From Cladocopium goreaui (taxonomy: Eukaryota > Sar > Dinophyceae > Suessiales > Symbiodiniaceae), in NCBI GenBank assembly GCA_947184155.2, contig CAMXCT020003779.1, positions 1,158,165-1,222,164 on the forward strand: DNA of 64,000 nt, in the 5' to 3' direction. Shown piece after piece: positions 23,613 through 36,200 of the stretch. The translations under genes and the position numbers were made by a program. The first letter of the stretch is position 1, and each line of letters starts with the position of its first letter. Under the pieces are notes generated by a model that worked only from the letters and a program-made list of their open reading frames with translations, made no database searches and had not been told where the DNA came from.

Positions 23613-23837
23613 CGGCATCTGATTGGAGAAGGTAGTCATAGTCCTTGGAACACTTCCACACGGCACGGGTTCGTAAATACCACCCACCACCTGCATCGGG
23701 TCTTTGAGACCCATTGAGTGCAAGCAAGTCGCGATCCAGACCTAAGTCGGTGGCACATTTTACTCGTTTCAATTGGATCCAAATTCCATATGAGAACTAT
23801 GTGCGAAGTAAAATCATAGGCGCCCTGCATCACGCTT

Positions 23838-24129
23838 GATGAGCGTAACGATAATGCATCGTTGGTTCGCCTCCTTGTCAATCAGCCAGCCCGACTCGTC
23901 TGCCCGAATGTCTTTCCACAGCTGGCCCTCCAGAGGCAGCTGATCTTTCACGCGCACCGACAGGTGAGAGCGCCTGCAGCATCGGCATCAGCCGTGTAAT
24001 GCTGTGTAAAGGGACACCTCCAGCACCGCTTAAAAAAGAAAAAAAACATGCCATCCCAGGCCTGATGTCAACTGTCACGTCCTTGGCCTGGACGTCATCT
24101 GTAATTGGCACGAAGACCTCCGTTCGCAT
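23838..24129 (-). CDS. CS-domain protein (p23/NudC-like), two exons
   Basis: Exon 1 (about 24056-24129) reads TEVFVPITDDVQAKDVTVDI, the first strands of a CS domain. Exon 2 (23973 to about 23838) reads LSVRVKDQLPLEGQLWKDI, then ADESGWLI and QRCIIVTLIKRD. These match the CS-domain pattern: a G-x-L-W block, a D-x-S/G-W block and an I-x-L-x-K strand. The two exons are in different frames and join in frame only if an 82-bp intron (23974-24055) starting with GA and ending with AG is removed. CS-domain proteins act as HSP90 co-chaperones or in NudC-type roles. The 5' exons and the C-terminus are not identified. Downstream, a frame at 23572-23772 (WYLRTRAVWKCSKDYDYLL) might be a further exon. Confidence 0.6.
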
Positions 24130-27100
24130 TGCAGTAATTTATTCACAACCGAACCCCTTGATGAATGACTCATGTATTCATGTATGGATCGATATGAACG
24201 TCGTCACCCCTAACAAATCATAGGGACAAAAGAAAAAATACTTCGCAAGAGAAAGGAACTCATGGTCTTTTACACGTACATAGTTCATCATAGTTCGAGG
24301 AGTCCAAAGTCCAGACATGCTGTGACACATGGCCTGGACATCCCTTTCCGGTCCATTTCTGTTGCCTGGTTTCTGTGCCAAACATGCCCAAACTAATCAA
24401 ATGGCCAAGCTGCAGTGATTTCCTCTTCACTGTCTTCTCCCGGACCCCCCTTCCACCACCATTGGCTCGTAGTTTGATCACTCCTTCACATCCCACAAGT
24501 CTGACAGACACAAAGATCACAAAGATGGACAAATCCAGTCATCTGACTCCAAGCCTCCAGTGAATTTTCAGTATCCTTCTCTCAGAACAGTGGATGCTCC
24601 GTCCTAGAGCATCTTCTTGGTGTGGCATTTCCCCTGCAGGTGTCTAGCTGCAATCTCTGGGTTGCTTCTGGGTTGCTCCAAAACGCAAATCCAACTGAGA
24701 TTTCAAGATGTTTCCGGATCGTTCAGACCTTTTAAGCCATTTAAGCACAGGTCACAACATGTCACAACTGTGGCGCTGGGTCCCCATGGTCCCCATGGTC
24801 CCCAGCCTTGGCAAGACTAGCGCCGGGGAGGAGGCCCAAGCAATAAACAGAAAGATCCGAAAGACCATGCCTGGGAGGCTGCTGAAACAGCCATGCAGCC
24901 AGGCCATGCAACTGAACTATGGATCCATACTTGGCACCTCGAAGGTGTAATAATGTGTAATATTTATGATAGGGCTGCAGCTGTAGATACATGGCATGAC
25001 ATGGTAACATTCCGTTTTTTGAAGACAATGTTTGATGACTTGATGACTCTCATTTTGTGGCCGACAGGCTCATGTGGCTCGCAACATCTCACAATGCAAG
25101 ACTGCAAAGTCTGACATCATTTTTGGCGGCACTAAGAACTGCTGTTCTTAGTCATGACGCATTTTCGAGATCTTGGCATGCCATTGGATCCATTGGCCAC
25201 GACAAGCATGGCAAAGGTGGCACCAATCGTCGCGCGACTCAAATGATATGCAGCTCTCTGTGAGGACCCTTGGCATGTGTACCTTTAACTTGCGACCGTG
25301 ATATCCATGATATTTAAAATCCAAGTTGTCTGAGGGATCCCGGGTGCCAGTGTTCGGCTTGTGTTTGTGGCTAAGATAAGCTGACTGCGGGACGTCTGTG
25401 TCAAATTTCCAAAAATGACATGCTCACATCAGTGTGCTTGGTGTGCTTGAGCACCATGCAATTGCCCTTGCCCTCCTTGACCCTCCTTGCATGTCATGAT
25501 CATCTCATGCGCTTTTCTCCGAACTGTACCTTTTGGTGAAACATGGTGGAACTATTGCAGGCACCTTGGCCTTCCACAAGCTCCAAAGGAGTGGATCTAG
25601 CTGCCATTTCAGCCATTTCAAACGGGCTACGCTTGCTTCGTGGATCTTCGTGACAAGGCGCCCACCTCAGAGTGTTAGCTGTTAGCCGAGCCTTGAACCC
25701 ACCTGTCATGTGAACTGCCAAGGCCAAGACATGCCAAAATCCTACAAGTACTCCACAACAGTTCCGAGAACATCCTTGCAGCGGTCATTACATGTCATCA
25801 CCAAACTTCACATATCACACTGCAGCCAAAGAGCATAAAGAGCAATGTACTGCAAAGCCTCCCTGCCACGCAAACAGGGCCGAGTGACCCATGAGCCACT
25901 AGCGGGCACCTCTGCAGGTCGATGGGTCTGACGCTCTTCGACATCTCAGAATTCAATCATATGAAAATAACCGAAGCAGAATACATGAATTGAATTCAAT
26001 CATATCGGTTTGTCCCGCTGTGATCGTCAAGAGATGTATCTTCCAAGGAAGACAACACGGCGCAACCAATTGAGAAGTCACTAGAGCTCCCTGAAAGATT
26101 GTCGACATCGCAGGCCTCTGCGCTTTTCCACAGTGTGCACATGCGTAGTCATCTTGCGCATCACTCGCTATCAGATTCGCTATCACTCCGTTGGCATGGC
26201 ACAGATTTGTTGTGCGCGGGGATCATCAGAGATCCAGGAGCTAAACCTTCGTGAGGCAAACGTAGGAAGCGTAGGAAGCGACTTCCACCTTGCAACTGTG
26301 GCTGCAGACCGGTACTGCAGGTTTCATGAGACCGAACACGACACCACGACCTGAAGAGGAAAATAAGAGGCCAATGTTGTGAATGCCAGGAATGCCATGC
26401 CAATTCCTTCACTGACGCAGAAATCCAGAAATCTGTCGTTGACAAGCTCTCAGTCACTCCGGTTCACTATGCCTTGATCTGAGGATGCAAAGGCACAGCT
26501 AGAGCAGCTAGATATGGCTAGATCCAAAGCTACCTGCAGAGCTGCAACAAAAAAAAGTAAACCAGATTAAACCAGCCAACAAGACTAGCATAATACTACC
26601 ATTCACCAACATTAAAATCAGAAGTTTTTGGCATTAAGCCGATGACTCCGACGCTGGTAGCTAGGACATCCCTGGTGTGCCACAGGTGCGGTTTTATGCG
26701 GTTTTCATAGTCTTACCGTTCTTCTTTAGCCTTGTGCGCTACGCAAATGTCGCAATTCATCTCCGTTTGTTTCCAGCTTGTTTTAGCGAAACACTGTCAG
26801 GGTCATATCTTCAGTATCGTGAGGACACACGGATTCACAATGCTTGACACTGTTTATCTAGACTTGCGAAACTAAAGACGCGAAAAGGCATCTTCACTCA
26901 TTGGGTGGGATCAAAGAGGTTCAAGCGTGATTGAGACATCCTCAAATTCTGCTCAAATCTGTCAGTACTGTCCACCCCCGCTTGACAAATGTAACCGCCT
27001 TTCGAATCGTGCTGTGCTCTGCTGTCTCTGGGCAGTTTCGCAGGCACTGACTGCAGCCTCAACTCTGTAAAGAGGACAAACAGCTTCTTCAATCATGAAA

Positions 27101-27672
27101 CGTCAGATGTGTCTGGAAAATTGTTTCCAGTTTCCTTGATTTTATTCCCACAGCACTCTTTGCAACCAAGCAGCTCCGAAGCTAATTTCATCTGCCTGCC
27201 TCAGGTGCTGGGAACTCTATGTGAAGCCCACACTCCATGTCAATGGGCATGGCTGAGGCCCAAACACCTGAGTCATCTCCATTTCCTGGGAGGTGGAGAA
27301 CCATCTTCGGTTTGAAACATGTAAAAGAATGCAGTGTCTTTTTTCTGGTTTCCATGCGGAAAACCGAAGACCTGTGTCATTCCAAAGTCTGCCCATTGTC
27401 TCTTCGAGGCTGGGCCGAGGCTCTGCCAGAATTCTGTAGGGCAACTCCCACCAACCAGCTTTCTCGGCCGCACTGATGGCTCCGCTGTGACCTTTGATGG
27501 GATTTCAATCACCCCAAACTTGAAACAATATGAAGCAATCAAAATCAAAATTGGTTGGTTCTTACAGCACTTTCAAGGTATGATTCTGATGCAGTAGGGG
27601 TAGATTGCAGAAGATTACAGTACCATACAATACCCAAGTTCACAAATTGAAAATTCTGAGGTTTCAACTCAC
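24130..27672. other. Long region without an assigned gene
   Basis: Several minus-strand frames could be exons (24260-24532, 25500-25727, 26161-26457, 27273-27548) but none shows a domain or clear splice pairing. A CCCCATGGT triplicate sits at about 24780-24800, and a small hairpin, ACTAAGAAC/GTTCTTAGT, at 25131-25152. The CS-domain gene must have its 5' end in the left part. Confidence 0.4.
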
Positions 27673-30600
27673 CAGGTCCACCTGAAGGAAGCGGTTCTTC
27701 ATGGCCCGAAAGGTGGAGAGAGCACGAGGCCATGCATTGGCTACCTCAGTCTGGATTCGTGGGCTCACAGATCTTCACAAATGCAGTTTCAAATGCACCT
27801 AGACCTAGATGCACGTAGGAGCCTAGGCGACGGTGAGTAAAGGTTCCATCGGCGTGCGGGGAGGTAATTAACCCGAAAGCGTTAGAATCACGGTCGCATT
27901 ACTCGACCTGGTGTAGAGAGAACAAAAGCGGAGTCAAAGTCACACTGCAAACATCTGCAAACCATAAGGACAGAATTTCATCTGGCACCCACTATACCGT
28001 AACGTTTTCGCCAGAAAAGGTTGCCAAACGCTTGGCCAGGTTCACAGGCACTGGTGGCGGCATTGCAAAAGATGACGTTGGCCAAGAGACCTGATGCCTT
28101 CGTGTCTTGGAGAAGGGTGCATGCTTGTAGCCACCTGTTCGCCTCCAGTTGAAGTCATGGGTAGGCTTTATGAAGCACCATATATCGGGATGGATTAGAT
28201 ATGATTATATAGATTTTAATGATGACGACTCGCACATCATCCATGTCAAGGCAAATGCATTGTGTGCGTGTGTGTCAACAGCAGCTGGGGCAATCTTTGG
28301 CCCAATGCGAGCCTTCTCGCAAGCACTGGCGAGTGCGGCAAAGCCGATGATATCAGGTTCAACCTCAGCTTGTCACGCAGAGTCACCCCTGAATCATAGA
28401 GTCATCGACACCTTTTTTGTACATTGATTTGCTACGATATACTCATATGAATCATGATATTATGAATTCACATGTGATCACATGTCTGTCTTCAGACCAG
28501 GCCTGCATTGATGCTGAGCCTGCCAGGCTCAAGAGGCCAATGTCCCAAAAGCTGCACCTGAGAGCTGCCACAATCGCCAAGTTTTCGATGGATGCACCAA
28601 GCGACACAGAGACCGATAAGACAGCAAAGAATGCGAAAGACATTGTGAAACTGAATCACATTGGGCCGACAATGAGCGTAGAAGCTGTCGCAATCATTTG
28701 GATCTGATCTAAGAAAGGGGCTTCTCACACGCGCTGACAGCCGCATTGGAGGAGATGCTCGTGACTCGTAGCACGGAAGTTCTGAATGCCTTTTCCCACT
28801 GCGTGCCCTTGCCGTAGGACCGGAGGAGAGAATTCTGACCTTCGGAGGGTCAACACTCAATGGGTTTCTAAAAGGTAAAAGAGTCATGCTATGTCATGCT
28901 CATTGTATACTTGCTAATCTGAAGGCAGAAAACATAACCATACATAACCCCAATGTCCAACTGCCTCCCAACACCTCTCAACCCTGCCAGAATTGAGAAA
29001 GGCACTGATTTCTGTACTTTTCAATCCTCCGGAGTACATGTCGGCATAGAGCTGGCACGTCATCTTCCATTCTTCGTTGCACCTCTCCATAGCGGCGTTG
29101 AAGCTGACGACATCCGCAATGCGCCTACCTCTCAGCCCTTGCAGCAAATCAATGGCTGCTGTCCAGCGATCACCACATGCGGCAATGGCTCCGTTCCATA
29201 GGAAAATGCCACTTTCGGTCCCGGCACGCCTACTCAGCCCCAACAAGTGCATGGATGAAGTCCAGTTGGTGTCAGAATAAGACGTGGTAGCGGTGCTTGC
29301 ACTGATCTGGTTCAGCCTGGCCCAGTCCGACCGTCCGACCCCAACAGTCTATAACAGTCTTCTCTGCATTTTCAATCATTTTCATACATACATGCCAACC
29401 CTCCAGCAAACAAAATAAATAAATGTCTGTGATGTGTTGTGCTCCCCTGCCTCAAATGGTTGGTAGTCATCACACGGAGCAGTTGAGAGACGCTGCGCCA
29501 TTTCGATCCCTCTTGGCCGATCAAAGCACCAAAGGTAGCAATGGAAGGCTGCAATCCCATCTGCTGCATCGTATCGAGGAAAACCAAAGATAATGACCAG
29601 TTTCGACATCCACACTTTGAAATTGCATTGATTGCAGAATTGAAACTGATGATGCTGGGCAGCAGGGTTTCTTCAATCAGCTCCTCCAAGAGTTTGATGG
29701 CCTCCTCCCACAAACCTGCCTGATGGCTGGGAACATTGCTTTCTTTAGGCATGACTGGAGCTAACAAAGGCTGGAGATAGATGAGGTATGATGAGAGTTG
29801 ATGAGAGTATGATGAATTACGATGAATTGCCGAATTATCAACATTATTATCACGAATGAATCACGAGATAGTATGCTCACAATTGCCCACATAGCGGCCA
29901 ACCCCTCACTTGCGCACCACACTTTCCCCTCACTTGCGCACCTGACCGCCTACTTTCCCCTCACTTGCGCACCCGCAAGCCTATTTTCCCGTCACCTGCG
30001 CACACATACTTTGCCCTCTCACCAACAAAGCAATGATCAGCATGCTAAGTCTTTATTTAGACATACTTCGCCCTCTCCCCAACAAAGCTATGATCAGCAT
30101 GCTAAATCATTATTTAAATCTTCCCCCCTCTGCCCTACAAACAATGATCAGCATGCTAAGTCATTATTTAAATCATGTGTAGACACACTTGATGCTACTC
30201 TGTAAGATCTTCTCTTCAACAACACTCCAAGAGGTTCATGGATGGAAGTTCAGAAGTCCAAGCAGCCATCAATGCCTATCCATGTTAAAGAACAATCGCA
30301 ACAAGCCGTCATGCTACATACAGTGTTAGATCTTCTGGTGCATGTTCGACACACTTGCTGCAACACGGTCAGATCGTAGCCATCTGGTGGAAAACTCACC
30401 TGCACAATGTATGCATGCATGCAATATAATATAATGTAATGTACTGTGATGAACTGTAATGGAATTGAATGGAATGGAATGCAATTGAATGGAATGTATG
30501 TATTGATTGTATTGTATTGTACTGAACTTTTCTGTAGTGTATTGTATTGTAATGTATAGCTATATGTAAATCTACATGTAGATGTGTATGTCAATGTAAA

Positions 30601-32430
30601 AGTAAAAGTAAATGCAAATGTATGTGTATGTATATATATGTATGTGTATGTATATGTATGTGTATGTATGTGTATGTATCTGTGTATGTCTGTATGTATG
30701 TGTGTCTGTATGCCTGTATGTCTGTATGTCTTTATGTCTGACGTACGTACGTACGTACGTACGTACGTATGTATGTATGTATGTATGTATTAATGTAATG
30801 TAATGTAATGTAATGTAATGTAATGTAATGTATGTAATGTATGTAATGTATGTAGTGTATGTAATGTATGTAACGTATGTAATGTGTGTAATGCATGTAA
30901 TGTATGTAATATATGCAATGCATGTAATGCATGTAATGCATGTAATATATGCAATGCATGTAATGCATGTAATGTATGTAATGTCTGTAATGTGTGTAAT
31001 GTGTGTAATGTCTGTAATGTGTGTGTAATGTGTTTAATGTGTGTAATGTGTGTAATGTGGGTAATGTCTGTAATGTATGTAATGTATGTAATGTATGTAA
31101 TGTATGCAATGTCTGTAATGTCTGTAACGTATGTAATGTATGTACTGGATGTACTGGATGATCTGGATGTAATGTCTGTAATGTATGTAATGTATGTAAT
31201 GTATGTAATGTATGTAATGTATGTATATACTGGATGTACTGTATGTAATGTATGTACTGTATGTAATGTATGTACGGTATGTAATGTATGTAATGTATGT
31301 AATGTATGTATTGTATGTATTGTATGTGTTGTATGTATTGTATGTATGTATACCATGGCAAGAAACTCAGATGCACAAGCGAGGGGAAGGTCAGGTGTAC
31401 AATTGAGGGGGAAGTCAGGTGTGCAAGTGAGTGGTCGCCCCACATAGCTACGTTTCCCAAGATCACCGCATCAGCGGTGGGTCAGTGTCGCCACACCTTC
31501 TGAAGGGCCACCATGAGGGCGTTGAACGTGATCGTGTCAGGCTGCAAAGTTCTTCGAAGCTCCGCCATCAGCGCTAGTGACTGGGCCCATTGAAACCCAT
31601 TGGCACAGGCAGTGATGGCAGAGTTGAACGTGAAGAGGTTGGGCAGCACATGCAATGCTTCCATCTTAGAAAGGTGATATAAAGCCAAACTCCACCAGCT
31701 TGCCTGTGAAAGCGGAACGGAACCAATGCAACTTCTGATATCAAGAAACTTCCATTAGTTCAAATGATTCTAGTATCAACATCAACTAGTCAATTATATG
31801 TAAAATTTGATATATGCTATATGATGGTGTGTCCATGCGATGCCCGCAGTGTGCATATCAAAGCAGTTGGGCCTTTCCACAGGCACCCATGACAGCACTG
31901 TAGGTCACCACGTTTGGTGCGATCGACTCCATCTGATCGAAAAGGCTGAGAGCTGCAGACCACTGAGACGCACTTTCGCTTGCACCGATGGCAGCACTGT
32001 AACTCACCACATCTTGCTCAAGGCTCCAGTCCTGGCGCTTCAATGGACGTATGAAGCAGATCGCCCACGGCATTTGACTAGGGAATAACATGGAAAAAAC
32101 TATACTTCTCGTGGCCACAGATGAAACCCCGGTCACAAGCATTTCATTACATTTCATTACCATAACTATCTCCAAGAGTCCTGAAGGCCATCCTGGTACC
32201 ATTTTTGAGGCACACTTCTCACAGTGCACATGCCCTCTTTGCCAGTCCTTCATGTTTCGAAGTAAGGCCAAGGCCATCTGCCAGTGCCCTCCACGTTTGC
32301 AACGTCCTATGGCCTCGTTCACAGCTACAGCATCGATGTTGGACCGTGCGGCAACGACCTGCTGCTCAGAAGATACCAGTTGAAGGACCCTCTGCCAGGC
32401 ATCATATCTCTCCATGTCGATATGATTCAC
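27673..32430 (-). CDS. Pentatricopeptide repeat (PPR) protein, at least eight exons
   Basis: Exons on the minus strand encode successive PPR motifs. They are 32248-32430 (AVNEAIGRCKRGGHWQMALA), 31874-32031 (VVSYSAAIGASESASQW, NVVTYSAVMGACGK), 31497-31703 (LFTFNSAITACANGFQWAQS), about 29445-29720 (WEEAIKLLEEL, IISFNSAINAI), about 28975-29229 (LWNGAIAACGD, VVSFNAAMERC), about 28725-28807 (QWEKAFRTSV, SNAAVSACEK), about 28040-28142 (RWLQACTLLQ, VIFCNAATSACE) and 27673-27744 (WPRALSTFRAM). Most joins keep the frame: AAAG|GC..CAG|GC at 31873-31704, AGAAG|GTGTGG..CATCAG|GC at 31496-29721, and GA-AG joins at 32247-32032 and about 29444-29230. PPR proteins bind single-stranded RNA in chloroplasts or mitochondria. 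A targeting peptide is not visible; the first exon may lie at 32494-32709. Confidence 0.85.
29885..30180. repeat. Two minisatellites in a PPR intron
   Basis: About 29915-30000 repeats TTTCCCCTCACTTGCGCACC with spacers (three copies). About 30005-30178 holds three copies of a roughly 58-bp unit with ACAAAGC..TGATCAGCATGCTAA and TTATTTA. Both lie inside the 1.78-kb intron. Confidence 0.85.
30560..31345. repeat. TGTATG microsatellite, ACGT run and 9-bp TAATGTATG satellite
   Basis: 30600-30790 is TGTATG/TATG-rich and includes (ACGT)n at about 30739-30768. From 30791 to about 31345 a 9-bp unit TAATGTATG repeats some 55-60 times with point variants. Because 9 is a multiple of three, long pseudo-frames (MYV on plus, HTL on minus) run through it; these are not genes. 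Confidence 0.92.
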
Positions 32431-33230
32431 CTGGATTGCCAGCGACCAGAAAAGATAGTACTATGAGCACATGCCAAATTCATCAATTTTCCTCTACATT
32501 CCGTTGCATCCATGCCCAAACAACCAAAATTTGATACGTTTGAGTTTGAGATCAAGTGACTCCCTAGTGTCCACCTGACGCCTCCAGAAGAAGGGAGGCG
32601 TCTTCTGAGGCAACCTGCAAGGAGGCTGCAACCACCACCTTCGGCAACTCCTTCCATCACGTCTGGGAGCAGAAACCTGAAGTACCCGCCAATCAAAATT
32701 CATAGGCACGCCCCATCAATGTCTGTCCTAGATCCACAGCTATACACGGATGATATGAATGTACATGTACTGCCTCACTGTGCGCGTGTAACATCGTGTA
32801 ACCACATGTGCCTCCAAGATCGGCCTGGACATGTCTGCCAGACTGAGGGCTTGACCAGTTGCAAGGCCCCAGCGGTGCAAACCCACGGGTCATGGCTCTG
32901 GTCGCTGGGGAGAGATGTGCAAATGCTGAGCATTGACAATCAGAAATCAAACTGACAGACAAACGTGTCTGCACAAGAAGAGTGGAGTTGATGCTTCTTC
33001 AGCTACTGTATCAAGGATTTGGCCCTTTGATCCAAGCAGCCTAATATGGAGCCGCTGCCGGACATGTGTTCGGAAGCTGACATTTCCTATGCGCTGCTTC
33101 GCTACCTCCCATGTAAGGATTACGATTCATGCGCATTCCACACGCCACATCGGCAGGAAGCAAACAGCTGTGGCAGAACCTAAGAGCACGGTACATCTTT
33201 TTCCCCCTTCGATCCTGCTGGCGCACTCTA
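32431..33230. other. PPR 5' region and intergenic
   Basis: The acceptor CTGGCAATCCAG ends at 32431. A minus-strand frame 32494-32709 (starting MPMNFDWRVLQV) could be the first PPR exon; it lacks a clear targeting signature. 32720-33230 has no convincing exon. Confidence 0.4.
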
Positions 33231-33234
33231 GCCC

Positions 33235-36200
33235 TAGTGATGTAATCTTCAGCTAGTTCCTCAATGGAATAGCGCAAGCGCAGCTTGATGCGGAGTTTTG
33301 CCACTAGGATGTCTTGATCATTCGGATCTTTGACGGCAACCACTCCACCTGCTACTGGATTGCGAGTGTCCTGGAGTTTGGCAGCGAGAACATGAAAAAC
33401 ATGTTTTATATGAACATCAGACATTCCGAGGCCCAGGTCATTAGTTTGTTTTTGGGTCATCGGTCGTAGTGGTAGTCAATGGCAGTCATACATCAAATAA
33501 TATCAAATATATTCAAATCTCATGAAATTATGATTTTGATATATTTTGATATATTTTGACACAAGATTTGAAAGCGAACACGTCCTGCGTGCCATACTGC
33601 AAGAGACCTGCCATCGGTAGCACCCCTTGTCCAAGAATGTGTTGCTTCTCACTGCCTGGCAGTGTCCCATGAATCTCCACCTTGAGATGTCCCTGTGCAA
33701 ATTCATCCAACGTGGCATCATTCACATTGAATGGCCCGAAGGTGACCAGCGAGTCATACACAGGTTGAAGTCCAGAGGCAACAGCAGAGAAGCCCAAGTC
33801 GAAGCCAATCAGTTCGATACTCACCAGACTTCTGAGTTCCTCCACCACCGATGGCATAGGTGGTGCCACTGGAACTTCTGACACCCAACGATTCAGCTCC
33901 TCTTGTAGCCGTTGCGCAGCTGAAAGATCGATTTCACCCACGCCCACAAAGACATCCAAGGCATTGGCGGCATCCTCCAAATCAGAGACATCTGAAAAGC
34001 CTGCCAAGCTCAAGGTATCTGGTGCCTTGTCGTGTAAGGACATGGTTTCAAAGCCCGCGATTCGCCTTTGCAAATCTTGGATGGATTGAAGATGAGCTGC
34101 TGAGATCCTGCGGGGTGAACTAAGCTCAAGCTTCATGTTGGGTTTTCGATTGCTTAGAACACCTTAAACCAAATGCTGGAAGCAGACATCCGCCCATACC
34201 CGGCAAACATCATCAAAGATCATAAAACCCAAGGCATCTCAAGGCCAAATCCTTATAATTATAATCCTTAGCATAACCTTAGCATCCTCTCCCCATGTCC
34301 CTGGTCGCCCTGGCCTGCACCATTTCTCCCGATCTCGCAAGAAGCTCTGGGACTTGGACCGTGCATCTTCCAGCTCCTGGGCCTGGCATCATTGAGGCAA
34401 TGATCGACAGATTGAGAAAGTTCAGAATAGGATTTGACAACAACATACAACAACAATAAGAAGAAATACAACAAATATCAACAAATCATATTAGATTAGA
34501 TTCTGCATGATTCCATGATACAGTAACTAGTCAGTGTGATGTGGGGGTTCGTAAGGTGTCCGAAAAGTTCGGCCAAACGGCTAAACGGCCAAACATCGCG
34601 TTCCCCCAAAATGCAATCTACACCTTGCTGCACTCGATGCTCCTCCGTTCTCGCCTGAAGAGCTTTGAAGTTCTTGGAGACCGCCGTTTCCCTCTCCAGG
34701 TCCATCCGTAGCACTGCGATCTGACGCCGGAGATCGTCGCGTTCTTGGCCCAAGCGCTCAAGAACCCGCTCCATCGAGCCGGTGCCTGCCCAGTGCCAAA
34801 AAATCTATGGAAATTCTATCGGTATCTGTATCTGATATTATCTGATGATGTACGAGGTCTTCCTGGGTTCCCTCATGTTTCCTTCCACTGGAAGCTTCCA
34901 TCCTCTAGTGAGATTCTTTCTCAGAGCACCTTCTTCCAAACATGCTGAAACTAGCAGCTGTGTGACTGTGCAACCCAGGCGTGAAAGAATTCCAATGATG
35001 AATGTATCTAAACATCTCTGAATCTCCCCACAAGCTGGGCATTCTAAATGTCCAAGCCTTGCAAGTCCTCAGCTGATGGAACTGCAGCCTCAGGTCTCTC
35101 CAAACCTCAAACATGCGAGGCATCGACCACCCCTGGAAGTGATATACTTCTGATATTCATCATCAATGGGAAGGAAAATATTGTCATAAACACTGTCATA
35201 AAACACATATATATATATGCATATAAATGATTTATAAATGGCAAATTTATGCAAATGGTGCTCTGAAGCTAATGGCAGGAGACGAGAAAATGCAGCGCCT
35301 TGACTTCCAACAACCTCGGCCAGTGCCATTTCCAATGCTTCTTGGTTGTCAGGAGGAAGCCGCTCACGCATCAAGCGCATCTCACGCTCCACTTTTTGCA
35401 TTTCGGCTTGTTGAGTGGAGATCTCAATCTCCAAACGCTCATTACCTGGGGCTGTTTCCAACTTGGTCTTCTTATGTCTTCTTGGACCATCTTGGGGACA
35501 AACAAAACGTCAAACCGGGATCACCACTGGATCATACCGTAATCATACCTTTGAAATTTTAAGATCTGTCATTTGCAGCCAAGTCGCGCTGTTTCAAGTC
35601 AAGAGTTCTCGATTGGAGACGCTGTTTCTCTTGAACCATCATCAAACGATTGTGTTGTGCCTTCATGTTTTCATCCACCTGTCCCTGGTGTTCAGCTGTC
35701 TTGCTCCGGAGCATCTCCTCTAAGGCTGAAATCCTCATGTTGGCCTCCTTTCGGTCATCAACTTTGGAGAGAAAGGAGTTGGCCTTGCAGAATGCAGCGG
35801 GCCCCAACGATTGCGAATCCATTCAGGATTCTCGGGGCAAGTGACATGTGTGTTGGTATCAAATTACATAAAACCTGTCTGAATTCTACTATTTCTGTCT
35901 CGTAGAACCCCAAAAAAAAAAGTTATTATGTAAAATGAATACCGCCAAATTGTGGGAATGTCTTGATTGGTTTTCATCTCTTCCTCTCCTCCAGTCTTTG
36001 CAGCTGAGTGGTCAGCTGTCGACATCGCTCCTCTGCACGGTGCACTTCATCACGCAGTTTGCCAACGTCGGAGTGGTCAATGGCATCTTTGGCATTTTGG
36101 ATTTCACGGTTCAAAGCTGCACGTTGAGCTTCGTACTGGTGAATCTCCTCCTTGAGATTCGATCCTTGTTCCATTCGGTTCACTTCTTCACCCAGCTCTT

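Noticed and set aside
27830-27905. Stretch reminiscent of rRNA (AACCCGAAAGCGTTAG)
   Set aside because: I could not align it with confidence to any conserved rRNA helix, so no RNA gene is claimed.
30732-31466. Open frames of 187-244 codons on both strands
   Set aside because: Produced by a 9-bp tandem repeat lacking stops; periodic HTL/MYV peptides only.
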